Below the pieces are notes generated by a model. The model did not search any database, was not told the origin of the DNA, and saw only the letters and a list, made by a program, of their open reading frames with translations. From assembly GCF_041912895.1 (NCBI RefSeq), contig NZ_JAYSGI010000001.1, forward strand, positions 372,001 to 436,000: a stretch of DNA of 64,000 bases, in the 5' to 3' direction. A program made the position numbers and the translations under genes. This document shows positions 25,069 to 32,417 of the stretch, in pieces. Numbering within the stretch: the stretch's first letter is position 1; each line of letters starts with the position of its first letter. Source of the DNA: Pelagerythrobacter sp041912895. GTDB taxonomy: Bacteria; Pseudomonadota; Alphaproteobacteria; Sphingomonadales; Sphingomonadaceae.

Positions 25069-28000
25069 ATGTCCTTCGCCCCGTTCGTCCCCCTGCGCGT
25101 GATTTCGTCCTACTCGATGCTCGAAGGAGCGATCGATCCCAAGGCGATCGCGAAGCTGGCGAAGGAACGGGGCTTTCCCGCGATCGCGATCTGCGACCGC
25201 AACGGCCTTTACGGCGCGGTCATGTTCGCCAAAGCGTGCTTCGACGAAGGCGTGCAGCCGATCGTCGGCACCCTGCTCGGCGTGGCGCGGGACGCGGCGG
25301 GCAAGCAGGTCGATTATCTGCCGCTCTACGCGCAGGACGAGGCCGGGTACGACAACCTGTGTCACCTCGTCAGTAAGGCGCATCTCGAACGGCCGCTCGA
25401 GCTGGAACCGCACGTCACGTTGGCCGATCTCGAAGGCCGCACCGAAGGGCTTCTCGCGCTGACCGGGGCGAGCGAAGGCGCGCTGACGCGGTTGCTCGCC
25501 GAGGGGCAGGGCGATCACGCCGAGGCGCTGCTCGACCGGTTGCAGGCGTTGTTCCCGCAGCGGCTTTACGTCGAACTCGCGCGGCGCGGTAACCCGGTCG
25601 AGGATGCGGCGGAGAGCGCGCTGGTCGATCTGGCCTATGCGCGCGATCTGCCGCTCGCCGCCAGCAACCCGGCGAACTTCGCCGAAGCGCATATGTACGC
25701 CGCGCACGACGCCATGCTGTGCATCGCCGGCTCGACCCATATCGAGGCGGAGGAGCGCGTCCGCTCTAACCGCGAAGCCTGGGTCAAGCCCGCCGAGGCG
25801 ATGGCCGAAGCGTTCGACGACTTGCCCGAAGCGACCGCGAACACGCTGGTGATCGCCCAGCGCTGCGCCTTCGCCCCGCCGAGCCGCGCGCCGATCCTGC
25901 CGAGCCTCGCGGGCGACCTCGAAGGCGAGGCGAAGGCACTGGCCGAGGATGCGCGCAAGGGGCTCGAGGCGCGGCTCGAACCTTACGAGGATCTGTCGGA
26001 GGAAGACCGCAAGGCCTATTTCGACCGGCTCGATTTCGAGGTTGAGATCATCGTCGGCATGGGCTTTCCCGGCTATTTCCTGATCGTCGCCGACTTCATC
26101 AAGTGGGCCAAGGAGCAGGACATTCCGGTGGGCCCCGGGCGCGGCTCGGGTGCGGGCTCGGTGGTCGCCTGGGCGCTGACGATCACCGATCTCGACCCGC
26201 TGCGGCTCGGCCTGCTGTTCGAACGCTTCCTCAACCCCGAACGCGTTTCGATGCCCGACTTCGACATCGACTTCTGCGAAACCCGGCGCGGCGAGGTGAT
26301 CCGCTACGTCCAGCGCAAGTACGGGCACGACCACGTCGCGCAGATCATCACTTTCGGCAAGCTCAAGGCGCGCGCGGTGCTGCGCGATTGCGGGCGCATC
26401 CTGCAAATGAGCTACGGCCACGTCGACCGGCTGTGCAAGATGGTGCCCAACCACCCGACCGACCCATGGACGCTGCCGCGCGCGCTCAATGGCGCGGCCG
26501 ATTTCCGCCGCGAGTACGACAACCACAACGAGGTCAAGCGGCTGATCGACCTCGCGATGCAGCTCGAGGGCTTCCCCCGCAACAGCTCGACTCACGCGGC
26601 GGGCGTGGTGATCGGCGACCGGCCGCTGGCGCAGCTCGTGCCGCTCTACCGCGATCCGCGTTCGGACATGCCGGTAACGCAGTTCGACATGAAGCACGTC
26701 GAGACGAGCGGGCTGGTCAAGTTCGACTTCCTCGGCCTGAAGACGCTATCCGTCCTGCAGAAGGCGGTGCAACTGCTGGAAAAGCGCGGCATCGCGGTCG
26801 ATCTCGGCACGCTCGCGTGGGACGATCCGGCGGTCTACGACCTGCTCAAGCGCGGCGACACGGTGGGCGTGTTCCAGCTCGAATCCGAAGGGATGCGGCG
26901 CACGCTGACCGCGGTGAAGCCGACCAAGTTCGAGGACATCATCGCGCTCGTCTCGCTCTACCGGCCCGGCCCGATGGACAACATCCCGCTGTTCGGCAAG
27001 CGCAAGGCGGGCGAGGTCGCGATCGAGTATCCGCACCCCAAGCTCGAGGCGATCCTGGCGGAGACGTACGGTATCTTCGTCTATCAGGAACAGGTGATGC
27101 AGGCCGCGCAGATCCTCGCCGGCTATTCGCTCGGCGATGCCGACCTGCTGCGCCGCGCGATGGGCAAGAAGGTCCAGGCCGAGATGGATGCGCAGCGCCA
27201 GCGCTTCGTCGACGGGTGCAAGGAGGTTTCGGGTATCGAGCCGAAGCGGGCGAACGAACTGTTCGACTTGATCGACAAGTTCGCCGGCTACGGCTTCAAC
27301 AAGTCGCACGCCGCCGCATACGCGCTGCTTGCCTACCAGACCGCGTGGCTCAAGGCGCATTACCCGGAGGAGTTCTTCGCCGCCTCGATGTGTTTCGACA
27401 TGCATCAGTCGGAAAAGCTCGCGCTGTTCGTCGACGACGCGCGGCGCGGCGGGATCGAGGTGCGCGCGCCCGACGTCAACCGCTCCGAAGCCGAGTTTAC
27501 CGTCGAGCGCACCGACGAGGGCTACGCCGTACGCTACGCGCTCGCCGGGGTGCGCAACGTGGGTGAGAAGGCGATGGAGGCACTCGTCGCCGAGCGCGAG
27601 GCGCACGGCTGGTTCGAAAGCCTGCAGAACCTGTTCGAGCGCATTCCCAAAGGATCGATGAACAGCCGCCAGCTCGAAGGGCTGGTCTGCTCCGGCGCGC
27701 TCGACGGGCTGGAGGAGAACCGCGCCAAGCTGTTCGCCAATATCGACATGCTGCTTGCCGTGGCGGACGCCGCCAACCGCGAACGCGAGAGCGGGCAGGC
27801 GGGCCTGTTCGGCGGCGAGGAGGCAGCGGGGGATACGCTGCGCCTCAAGGATGCCGACCCCTGGAGCCGTGCCGACCGCATGGCCAAGGAGCGGGAGAAC
27901 TTCGGGTTCTATTTCTCCGCCCACCCGGTCGAACAATACCGCGCCATCGCCAGCGCCAACGGTGCGCGCAGCTACCAGAGCCTGATGGAAGGCGGCGGCC

Positions 28001-28542
28001 CTGCGGGCGGGCGCCAGCCGGCGGTGATGGCGGCGATGGTCGAGAAGGTGAATAAGGGCCGCACGCGGCGCGGCGGCGAGTTCGTGCGCGCCGATTTCTC
28101 CGACAGCACGGGCCAGTTCAGCGCCGCGTGTTTCGAGGAATCGCTGGTCGAGAATTTCCAGAAATGGGCGGCGGAGGGCACCTGCGTGCTGCTCAACGTC
28201 GAGCTCGACAGCCCGAGCCCCGACGAGCCGCCGCGGGTGACGGTGCGTGGTGCGCGCCCGCTCGACGAGGTCAAGTCCGGCTCGCGCATGACGATGTCGA
28301 TGGACGTATCCCGTCCGGAAGCGCTGACCGAGCTCAAGCTCGCGCTCGCCCCGGGCACGCCCGGCTACGGCGAAGTGGCGGTGCGGCTGAAGACCGGCGG
28401 GGCGGAGGAGCCGGTGCTGCGGCTCGGCCGCGACTACCAGCTCGACGGCGAACTGGCCGAGCGGCTGGCCGAGATCGAAGGGATCGACAAAGTCTCGCTC
28501 ACCACGCGCCGCGCGACCGGCCATCTGCGCCTGGTGGCCTGA
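25069..28542 (+). CDS. dnaE: DNA polymerase III alpha subunit
   Basis: This 1157-aa replicative DNA polymerase has nearly the same length as E. coli DnaE. The N-terminal PHP domain starts 'FVPLRVISSYSMLEGAIDP'. The C-family polymerase active site includes 'GPGRGSGAGSVVAWALTITD' and the catalytic Asp pair in 'MPDFDIDFCETRRGEVI'. 'KFDFLGLKTL', 'YRPGPMDNIPLFGKRK' and 'GYGFNKSHAAAYALLAYQTA' mark the palm, fingers and HhH regions. The OB-fold follows at about residues 980-1080. It is the main replicative DnaE1 type, since there is no adjacent imuA/imuB and it is too long for DnaE2. Preceded by a 65-bp gap. Confidence 0.97.
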   Translation: MSFAPFVPLRVISSYSMLEGAIDPKAIAKLAKERGFPAIAICDRNGLYGAVMFAKACFDEGVQPIVGTLLGVARDAAGKQVDYLPLYAQDEAGYDNLCHLVSKAHLERPLELEPHVTLADLEGRTEGLLALTGASEGALTRLLAEGQGDHAEALLDRLQALFPQRLYVELARRGNPVEDAAESALVDLAYARDLPLAASNPANFAEAHMYAAHDAMLCIAGSTHIEAEERVRSNREAWVKPAEAMAEAFDDLPEATANTLVIAQRCAFAPPSRAPILPSLAGDLEGEAKALAEDARKGLEARLEPYEDLSEEDRKAYFDRLDFEVEIIVGMGFPGYFLIVADFIKWAKEQDIPVGPGRGSGAGSVVAWALTITDLDPLRLGLLFERFLNPERVSMPDFDIDFCETRRGEVIRYVQRKYGHDHVAQIITFGKLKARAVLRDCGRILQMSYGHVDRLCKMVPNHPTDPWTLPRALNGAADFRREYDNHNEVKRLIDLAMQLEGFPRNSSTHAAGVVIGDRPLAQLVPLYRDPRSDMPVTQFDMKHVETSGLVKFDFLGLKTLSVLQKAVQLLEKRGIAVDLGTLAWDDPAVYDLLKRGDTVGVFQLESEGMRRTLTAVKPTKFEDIIALVSLYRPGPMDNIPLFGKRKAGEVAIEYPHPKLEAILAETYGIFVYQEQVMQAAQILAGYSLGDADLLRRAMGKKVQAEMDAQRQRFVDGCKEVSGIEPKRANELFDLIDKFAGYGFNKSHAAAYALLAYQTAWLKAHYPEEFFAASMCFDMHQSEKLALFVDDARRGGIEVRAPDVNRSEAEFTVERTDEGYAVRYALAGVRNVGEKAMEALVAEREAHGWFESLQNLFERIPKGSMNSRQLEGLVCSGALDGLEENRAKLFANIDMLLAVADAANRERESGQAGLFGGEEAAGDTLRLKDADPWSRADRMAKERENFGFYFSAHPVEQYRAIASANGARSYQSLMEGGGPAGGRQPAVMAAMVEKVNKGRTRRGGEFVRADFSDSTGQFSAACFEESLVENFQKWAAEGTCVLLNVELDSPSPDEPPRVTVRGARPLDEVKSGSRMTMSMDVSRPEALTELKLALAPGTPGYGEVAVRLKTGGAEEPVLRLGRDYQLDGELAERLAEIEGIDKVSLTTRRATGHLRLVA

Positions 28543-28619
28543 CGACGCATCCCTCTCGATTGCCAAGCCCGCAAGGTGACGGCATGATCGCGCGAAAGAC
28601 GAACGGGAGAGGATAGACG

Positions 28620-30230
28620 ATGCTCGGAGCCATGCAGGATTGGGACCTCGTGGTCACCCACCTGATAGACCACGCGGCGCGCGAGCATGGTCCGCGGGAA
28701 CACGTCACGCACTGGGCCGACGGCAGCGAGACGCGCGCGACATGGGCCGGCATCCGCCACGATGCGCTGCGCATGGTGCAGGCCTTGCGCACGCTCGGCA
28801 TCGGCAAGGGCGATCGGGTCGCGACGCTGGCGATGAACCATTCGCGCCATCTGGTGAGCTGGTACGGCGTGGCGGGCGCGGGCGGGGTGCTGCACACGAT
28901 CAACCCGCGGCTGTTCGAAGACCAGCTCGAATACATCGCCAACCATGCCGAAGACCGCGTGCTGCTCTACGATGCGGCGTTCCAGCCGCTCGTCGATGCG
29001 ATGCGCGGCAAGTGGCCGACGATCGAGCACTACATCTGTTACGACCCGCCGGCCGGTTTTTCGGGCACCGGCTTCGAGGACTGGATCGGCGCGCACGACG
29101 GCGACACGGCATGGACCGAGGTGGCGGAGCGCGATCCGTGCATGCTCTGCTACACCAGCGGCACGACCGGCAATCCCAAGGGCGTGCTCTACGAGCATCG
29201 GTCGACGACGATCCACGCGATGTCCGGCATCCAGCCGAGCACGTTCGATTTCGACGCGCGCAGCGTGATGCTGCCGGTGGTGCCGATGTTCCACGCCGCG
29301 AGCTGGGGCTTGCCGTGGGCGGGCGCGATGACGGGGGTGAAGTTCGTCTATTCGGCGGTCAACGATCCGGCGGTGCTGTGCGACCTGATGGAGCGCGAGG
29401 GCGTGACCCATTCGGCGGGCGTGCCGACGGTATGGCTGGCGATGTTCCAGCACTGCGACGCGACCGGCTCGCCGCTGCCCAAATTGCAGCAGGCGATCAT
29501 CGGCGGCTCGGCCGCGCCGCGCTTCATGATCGAGCGGCTGATGAAGAACGGCAGCCGCGTCGCGCACGCCTGGGGCATGACCGAAACCAGCCCCATCGGT
29601 ACCGTCGGTTCGCCGACGCCCGACTGGGATACGCTTTCGTTCGAGGAGCAGGTGGAGATCGTCACCCGCCAGGGCCGCCCGATCTTCGGGGTCGAACTGC
29701 GCACGGTCGATCTCGACGATTTCACCAAGGAACTGCCGCGCGACGGCGAAAGCGCCGGAGCGCTGCAGATTCGCGGGCCGTGGATCATCAAGCGCTATTA
29801 CAAGGCCGACGAAGACGCGGTGACCGCCGACGGCTGGTTCGACACCGGCGACGTCGGCATCCTCCACCCCGACGGCACGCTGCAACTCACCGACCGCACG
29901 AAGGACGTCATCAAGTCGGGCGGCGAATGGATCAGCTCGGTTGAACTGGAGAACGCGGCCTGCGGCCATCCCAAGGTGGCGGAAGCCGCCGCGATCGGGA
30001 TGCCGCATCCCAAGTGGGACGAGCGCCCGGTGCTGTTTGTCGTCGCCAAGCCCGGCGAGCAGGTCGCTGCGCGCGACGTGATGGCGCACCTCGAGCCGCT
30101 GGTCGCCAAGTGGTGGCTGCCCAACGCGGTCGAATTCGTCGACGAAATCCCCCACACCGCCACCGGCAAGATCAGCAAGAAGGACCTGCGCGCCCGCTTC
30201 GCCGACTATCGGCTGGAAGCCGACGCATGA
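28620..30230 (+). CDS. fatty acid-CoA ligase (AlkK/FadD-like, AMP-forming)
   Basis: A 536-aa acyl-CoA synthetase of the ANL superfamily that activates a carboxylic acid as acyl-AMP and then forms the CoA thioester. Motifs are 'CYTSGTTGNPKGVLYEHRS' (P-loop), 'HAWGMTETSP' (A5), 'GWFDTGDVGILHPDG' (A7) and 'IKSGGEWISSVELENA' (A8). The C-terminal catalytic Lys is in 'TATGKISKKDLR'. The pattern fits medium/long-chain members such as AlkK. Preceded by a GAGAGGA ribosome site. The following small gene overlaps its stop by 4 bp. The true acyl substrate is not shown by sequence. Confidence 0.9.
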   Translation: MLGAMQDWDLVVTHLIDHAAREHGPREHVTHWADGSETRATWAGIRHDALRMVQALRTLGIGKGDRVATLAMNHSRHLVSWYGVAGAGGVLHTINPRLFEDQLEYIANHAEDRVLLYDAAFQPLVDAMRGKWPTIEHYICYDPPAGFSGTGFEDWIGAHDGDTAWTEVAERDPCMLCYTSGTTGNPKGVLYEHRSTTIHAMSGIQPSTFDFDARSVMLPVVPMFHAASWGLPWAGAMTGVKFVYSAVNDPAVLCDLMEREGVTHSAGVPTVWLAMFQHCDATGSPLPKLQQAIIGGSAAPRFMIERLMKNGSRVAHAWGMTETSPIGTVGSPTPDWDTLSFEEQVEIVTRQGRPIFGVELRTVDLDDFTKELPRDGESAGALQIRGPWIIKRYYKADEDAVTADGWFDTGDVGILHPDGTLQLTDRTKDVIKSGGEWISSVELENAACGHPKVAEAAAIGMPHPKWDERPVLFVVAKPGEQVAARDVMAHLEPLVAKWWLPNAVEFVDEIPHTATGKISKKDLRARFADYRLEADA

Positions 30231-30439
30231 GCAGCAAGTCCTGCGCGAAATGCGGCCGGCGCATGGAGGAAGGCTTCACCATCGACGCAGGCGACTACAG
30301 CATGCCCTCGGTCGGCGTGTGGCATCGCGGCAAGCCGCACAAATCGTTCTGGGGCCTCAAGACCGTCAAGGCCGACAAGCACGAGATCGTGGCATGGCGC
30401 TGCACGAGTTGCGGCTATCTGGAAAACTACGCGCCGTAA
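30227..30439 (+). CDS. small zinc-ribbon protein
   Basis: A 70-aa protein with two CxxC pairs, 'CAKCGRRME' near the N-terminus and 'CTSCGYLE' near the C-terminus, that would bind one zinc ion. Between them is a short beta-rich region 'SVGVWHRGKPHKSFWGLK'. It resembles small domains of unknown function in which nucleic-acid or protein binding is presumed. Overlaps the acyl-CoA ligase stop (ATGA), so it is translated from the same mRNA. An inverted repeat with terminator character follows immediately. Confidence 0.75.
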   Translation: MSSKSCAKCGRRMEEGFTIDAGDYSMPSVGVWHRGKPHKSFWGLKTVKADKHEIVAWRCTSCGYLENYAP

Positions 30440-30464
30440 TCCTCCCCGGAACGGGGAGGATTTT
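30438..30464 (+). terminator. terminator hairpin, AATCCTCCCC-type palindrome
   Basis: AATCCTCCCC (30438-30447) pairs perfectly with GGGGAGGATT (30453-30462) around a 5-nt loop, followed by two more T residues. It separates the convergent zinc-ribbon and radical-SAM genes. A nearly identical 25-mer occurs at 43144-43168 and a degenerate copy at 36691-36711. Confidence 0.7.
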
Positions 30465-31560
30465 ATAGCAACCGCATCTGCCCTCCCATCTGGGGCGGGC
30501 GGAGCCGCGTGCAGTCGAGTTCGAACTTCGCCTTGCCGATCCCGGCGCGCTTGCAGGCGAGCTTGAAGCGGGCGCGGAAGAGGTCGGCCCAGACGCCGCT
30601 GGGCTTCATGCGGGTGAAGAAATCGGGATCGTTGTCCTTGCCGCCGCGGATCGAGCGGACGATGGACATCACCTTGTCGCCGCGCTCGGGGAAATGGACC
30701 GAGAGCCATTCGCGGAACAGCGGGGCGACCTCGTGCGGCAGGCGCAGCGGAATCCACCCCGCCGAACGCACGCCGAGCGCGGCGGCGCGGGCGACGATAT
30801 CCTCCATGAATTCGTCGGTGATCGCGGGGATGACCGGTGCGACGGAGCAGTGCGCGGGCACGCCCGCCTCAACCAGTTTTCCCAATGCTGCCAGTCGCTT
30901 CACGGGCGCGGCTGCGCGCGGTTCGAGCTTGCCCGACAGCTTGGGGTCGAACGTCGTTACCGAGATCGCCACCGCCACCAGCCGCATTTTCGCCAGTTCC
31001 GCCAACAGGTCGAGATCGTCGAGCACGCGGTCGGACTTGGTGGTGATCGTCACCGGATGGCGCGCGTCGAGGCATACCTCGAGCACCTGCCGCGTGATGC
31101 GGTAGCGCCGCTCGATCGGCTGGTACGGATCGGTGTTCGTGCCCATCGCGATCGGGCGCGGGCGATATTTCGGCTTGGCCAAGGTCTCGCGCAGCAGCCG
31201 CGCGGCATCGGGCTTGGCGAACAGCTTCGTCTCGAAATCGAGGCCGGGGGAAAGGTCGTGGTAGGCGTGCGAGGGCCGCGCGAAGCAATAGACGCAGCCG
31301 TGCTCGCACCCGCGATAGGCGTTGATCGAACGGTCGAAGGCGATGTCGGGCGAGCGGTTGAACGTGAGGATCGTCTTCGGCTTTTCCTCGGTCACCGTGG
31401 TGCGCAGCTTGACCGGCAGGCCGCCTTCTTCATTGGCCAGCGATTCCATGTGATCGCGCCAGTCGCCATCCGCCTCGCGCGTCGCCAGCCCGAACCGCGT
31501 TGGCACCGCGGCCGATTGCGCGCCGCGGCCTGTGATCTCGGGTTCGAGTCGGCGTTCCAT
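30463..31560 (-). CDS. PA0069-family radical SAM protein
   Basis: A 365-aa radical SAM enzyme with the cluster motif C85-x3-C89-x2-C92 in 'YRGCEHGCVYCFARPSHAY'. This N-terminal arrangement and the downstream 'MGTNTDPYQPIERRYRITR' mark the PA0069 family, distantly related to spore photoproduct lyase. 'PVTITTKSDRVLDDLDLL' and 'VPAHCSVAPVIPAITDEF' follow. The reaction is unknown. The ATG at 31560 lies 5 bp downstream of a perfect alphaproteobacterial SOS-type operator, which suggests a DNA-damage link. The gene is monocistronic, convergent with the zinc-ribbon gene and preceded by a repeat region. Confidence 0.9.
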   Translation of the reverse strand: MERRLEPEITGRGAQSAAVPTRFGLATREADGDWRDHMESLANEEGGLPVKLRTTVTEEKPKTILTFNRSPDIAFDRSINAYRGCEHGCVYCFARPSHAYHDLSPGLDFETKLFAKPDAARLLRETLAKPKYRPRPIAMGTNTDPYQPIERRYRITRQVLEVCLDARHPVTITTKSDRVLDDLDLLAELAKMRLVAVAISVTTFDPKLSGKLEPRAAAPVKRLAALGKLVEAGVPAHCSVAPVIPAITDEFMEDIVARAAALGVRSAGWIPLRLPHEVAPLFREWLSVHFPERGDKVMSIVRSIRGGKDNDPDFFTRMKPSGVWADLFRARFKLACKRAGIGKAKFELDCTRLRPPQMGGQMRLL

Positions 31561-31565
31561 GAGGG

Positions 31566-31580
31566 GAACATATATGGAAC
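31566..31580 (-). promoter_or_regulatory. predicted LexA (SOS) box
   Basis: On the minus strand this reads GTTC, seven bases, GTTC (GTTCCATATATGTTC), a perfect match to the GTTC-N7-GTTC direct-repeat operator recognised by LexA in alphaproteobacteria. It lies 5 bp upstream of the radical-SAM start codon, so bound repressor would block transcription initiation or elongation. Binding is inferred from the consensus only. Confidence 0.65.
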
Positions 31581-31601
31581 ATGTGCGTGGCGCCAGTTCG
31601 A

Positions 31602-31876
31602 TTTCGCCCGAAGACGCGAAGGCGCGAAGGGTTTGTTGATGGGGCGAAACTGCGTGCGTTAAGTGGTCTCACACGAAGACACGAAGACACGAAGATGTTC
31701 CGCGCCACGAAGTGGCGCACAAAAGATTTCAGGCGGACGCGATTGAAGTGCGGCTGCGCCGCAGGCACGCCATTTTCGTGTCTTCGTGTCTTCGTGTCTT
31801 CGTGTGAAAATTCATGAGGCGAATAGCCCAGACAACTCGCGCAGCATCTTCGCGCCTTTGCGCCTTCGCGCGAAAA
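31602..31876. repeat. inverted-repeat element with no gene inside (outer pair)
   Basis: This fills most of the 317-bp gene-free stretch 31561-31877. The left arm 31602-31631 and right arm 31848-31876 are inverted copies (about 25 of 30 positions match) built from 8-bp units such as CGCGAAGR, the same kind of unit that flanks the GxxExxY gene at 12.7 kb. Between the arms there is a second, perfect inverted repeat but no convincing ORF. It looks like an emptied or non-autonomous relative of the GxxExxY cassette. Confidence 0.7.
31669..31807. repeat. nested perfect 27-bp inverted repeat (inner pair)
   Basis: The arm 31669-31695 is exactly complementary to 31781-31807, separated by 85 bp. Each arm is three tandem copies of the 8-mer ACACGAAG. 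The 85-bp centre holds a smaller hairpin (gcgccac/gtggcgc near 31702-31718) and no gene. The unit differs from the outer pair at regular positions, so the inner pair is a diverged member of the same repeat class inserted in, or remodelled from, the outer one. Confidence 0.8.
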
Positions 31877-31877
31877 A

Positions 31878-32417
31878 CTAATTCCCTTTAAAACGAGGCA
31901 TCTGCTGGACGAAGTTGCATGGCCGGTTGCGGCTGTCGAGCTGTTCGGCGAGGATCATGTCCCACCCGTCCTTCACCGCGCCGTTCGAGCCGGGCAGCGC
32001 GAACACGAAGGTGCCGTGCGCGGCGATGGCGCAGGCGCGGCTCTGGATCGTGCTGGTGCCGATGGTCCGGTAGCTGAGTTGGCGGAACAGCTCGCCGAAC
32101 CCTTCGATATCGCGGCCGTAGCTGCCCTCGCGCACGCGGGCGAGCGCCTCGGGCGTCACGTCGCGGTCGGAAAAGCCGGTGCCGCCGGTGGTGACGATCA
32201 CGTCGATGTCGGCATCGTCGATCCAGCGATCGAGCTGCGCGGCGATCGCTTGCACGCTGTCGGGCACGATCGTGCGCGCGGCGAGCGCGTGCCCCGCATC
32301 GGCGATGCGCGCGGCGAGGATATCGCCCGAGGTGTCGTCGGCTTCGGTGCGGGTGTCGGACACCGTGAGCAGCGCGATGGATACCGGGGCGAAGGGCAGC
32401 TCGGGGTCGATCGCCAT
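31878..32417 (-). CDS. moaB: molybdenum cofactor biosynthesis protein MoaB
   Basis: A 179-aa MoaB/MogA-type protein that binds molybdopterin and adenylylates or helps insert molybdenum. The core is 'LLTVSDTRTEADDTSG' near the N-terminus and 'VIVTTGGTGFSDRDVTPEA' in the middle, with the C-terminal 'FALPGSNGAVKDGWDMI'. The ATG at 32417 overlaps the stop of the upstream lytic transglycosylase gene (TGATG), which fixes this start rather than the longer frame reading into that gene. No other moa gene is nearby, so its placement is opportunistic. Confidence 0.92.
   Translation of the reverse strand: MAIDPELPFAPVSIALLTVSDTRTEADDTSGDILAARIADAGHALAARTIVPDSVQAIAAQLDRWIDDADIDVIVTTGGTGFSDRDVTPEALARVREGSYGRDIEGFGELFRQLSYRTIGTSTIQSRACAIAAHGTFVFALPGSNGAVKDGWDMILAEQLDSRNRPCNFVQQMPRFKGN

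Noticed and set aside
28620..30230. RpfB-type DSF-degrading acyl-CoA ligase partner for the rpfF-like gene
   Set aside because: Motifs are those of general AlkK/FadD ligases, and the gene lies over 30 kb away next to dnaE, so no specific link can be supported.
31669..31811. CRISPR-like array of short repeats
   Set aside because: The units are contiguous 8-mers arranged as an inverted pair, with no unique spacers and no cas genes nearby.
31581..31817. 78-codon reading frame inside the nested repeat element
   Set aside because: Its product is largely the translated repeat (RHEDTK, CLRVFVSSC), it has no ribosome site, and the frame is explained by the 8-bp units.
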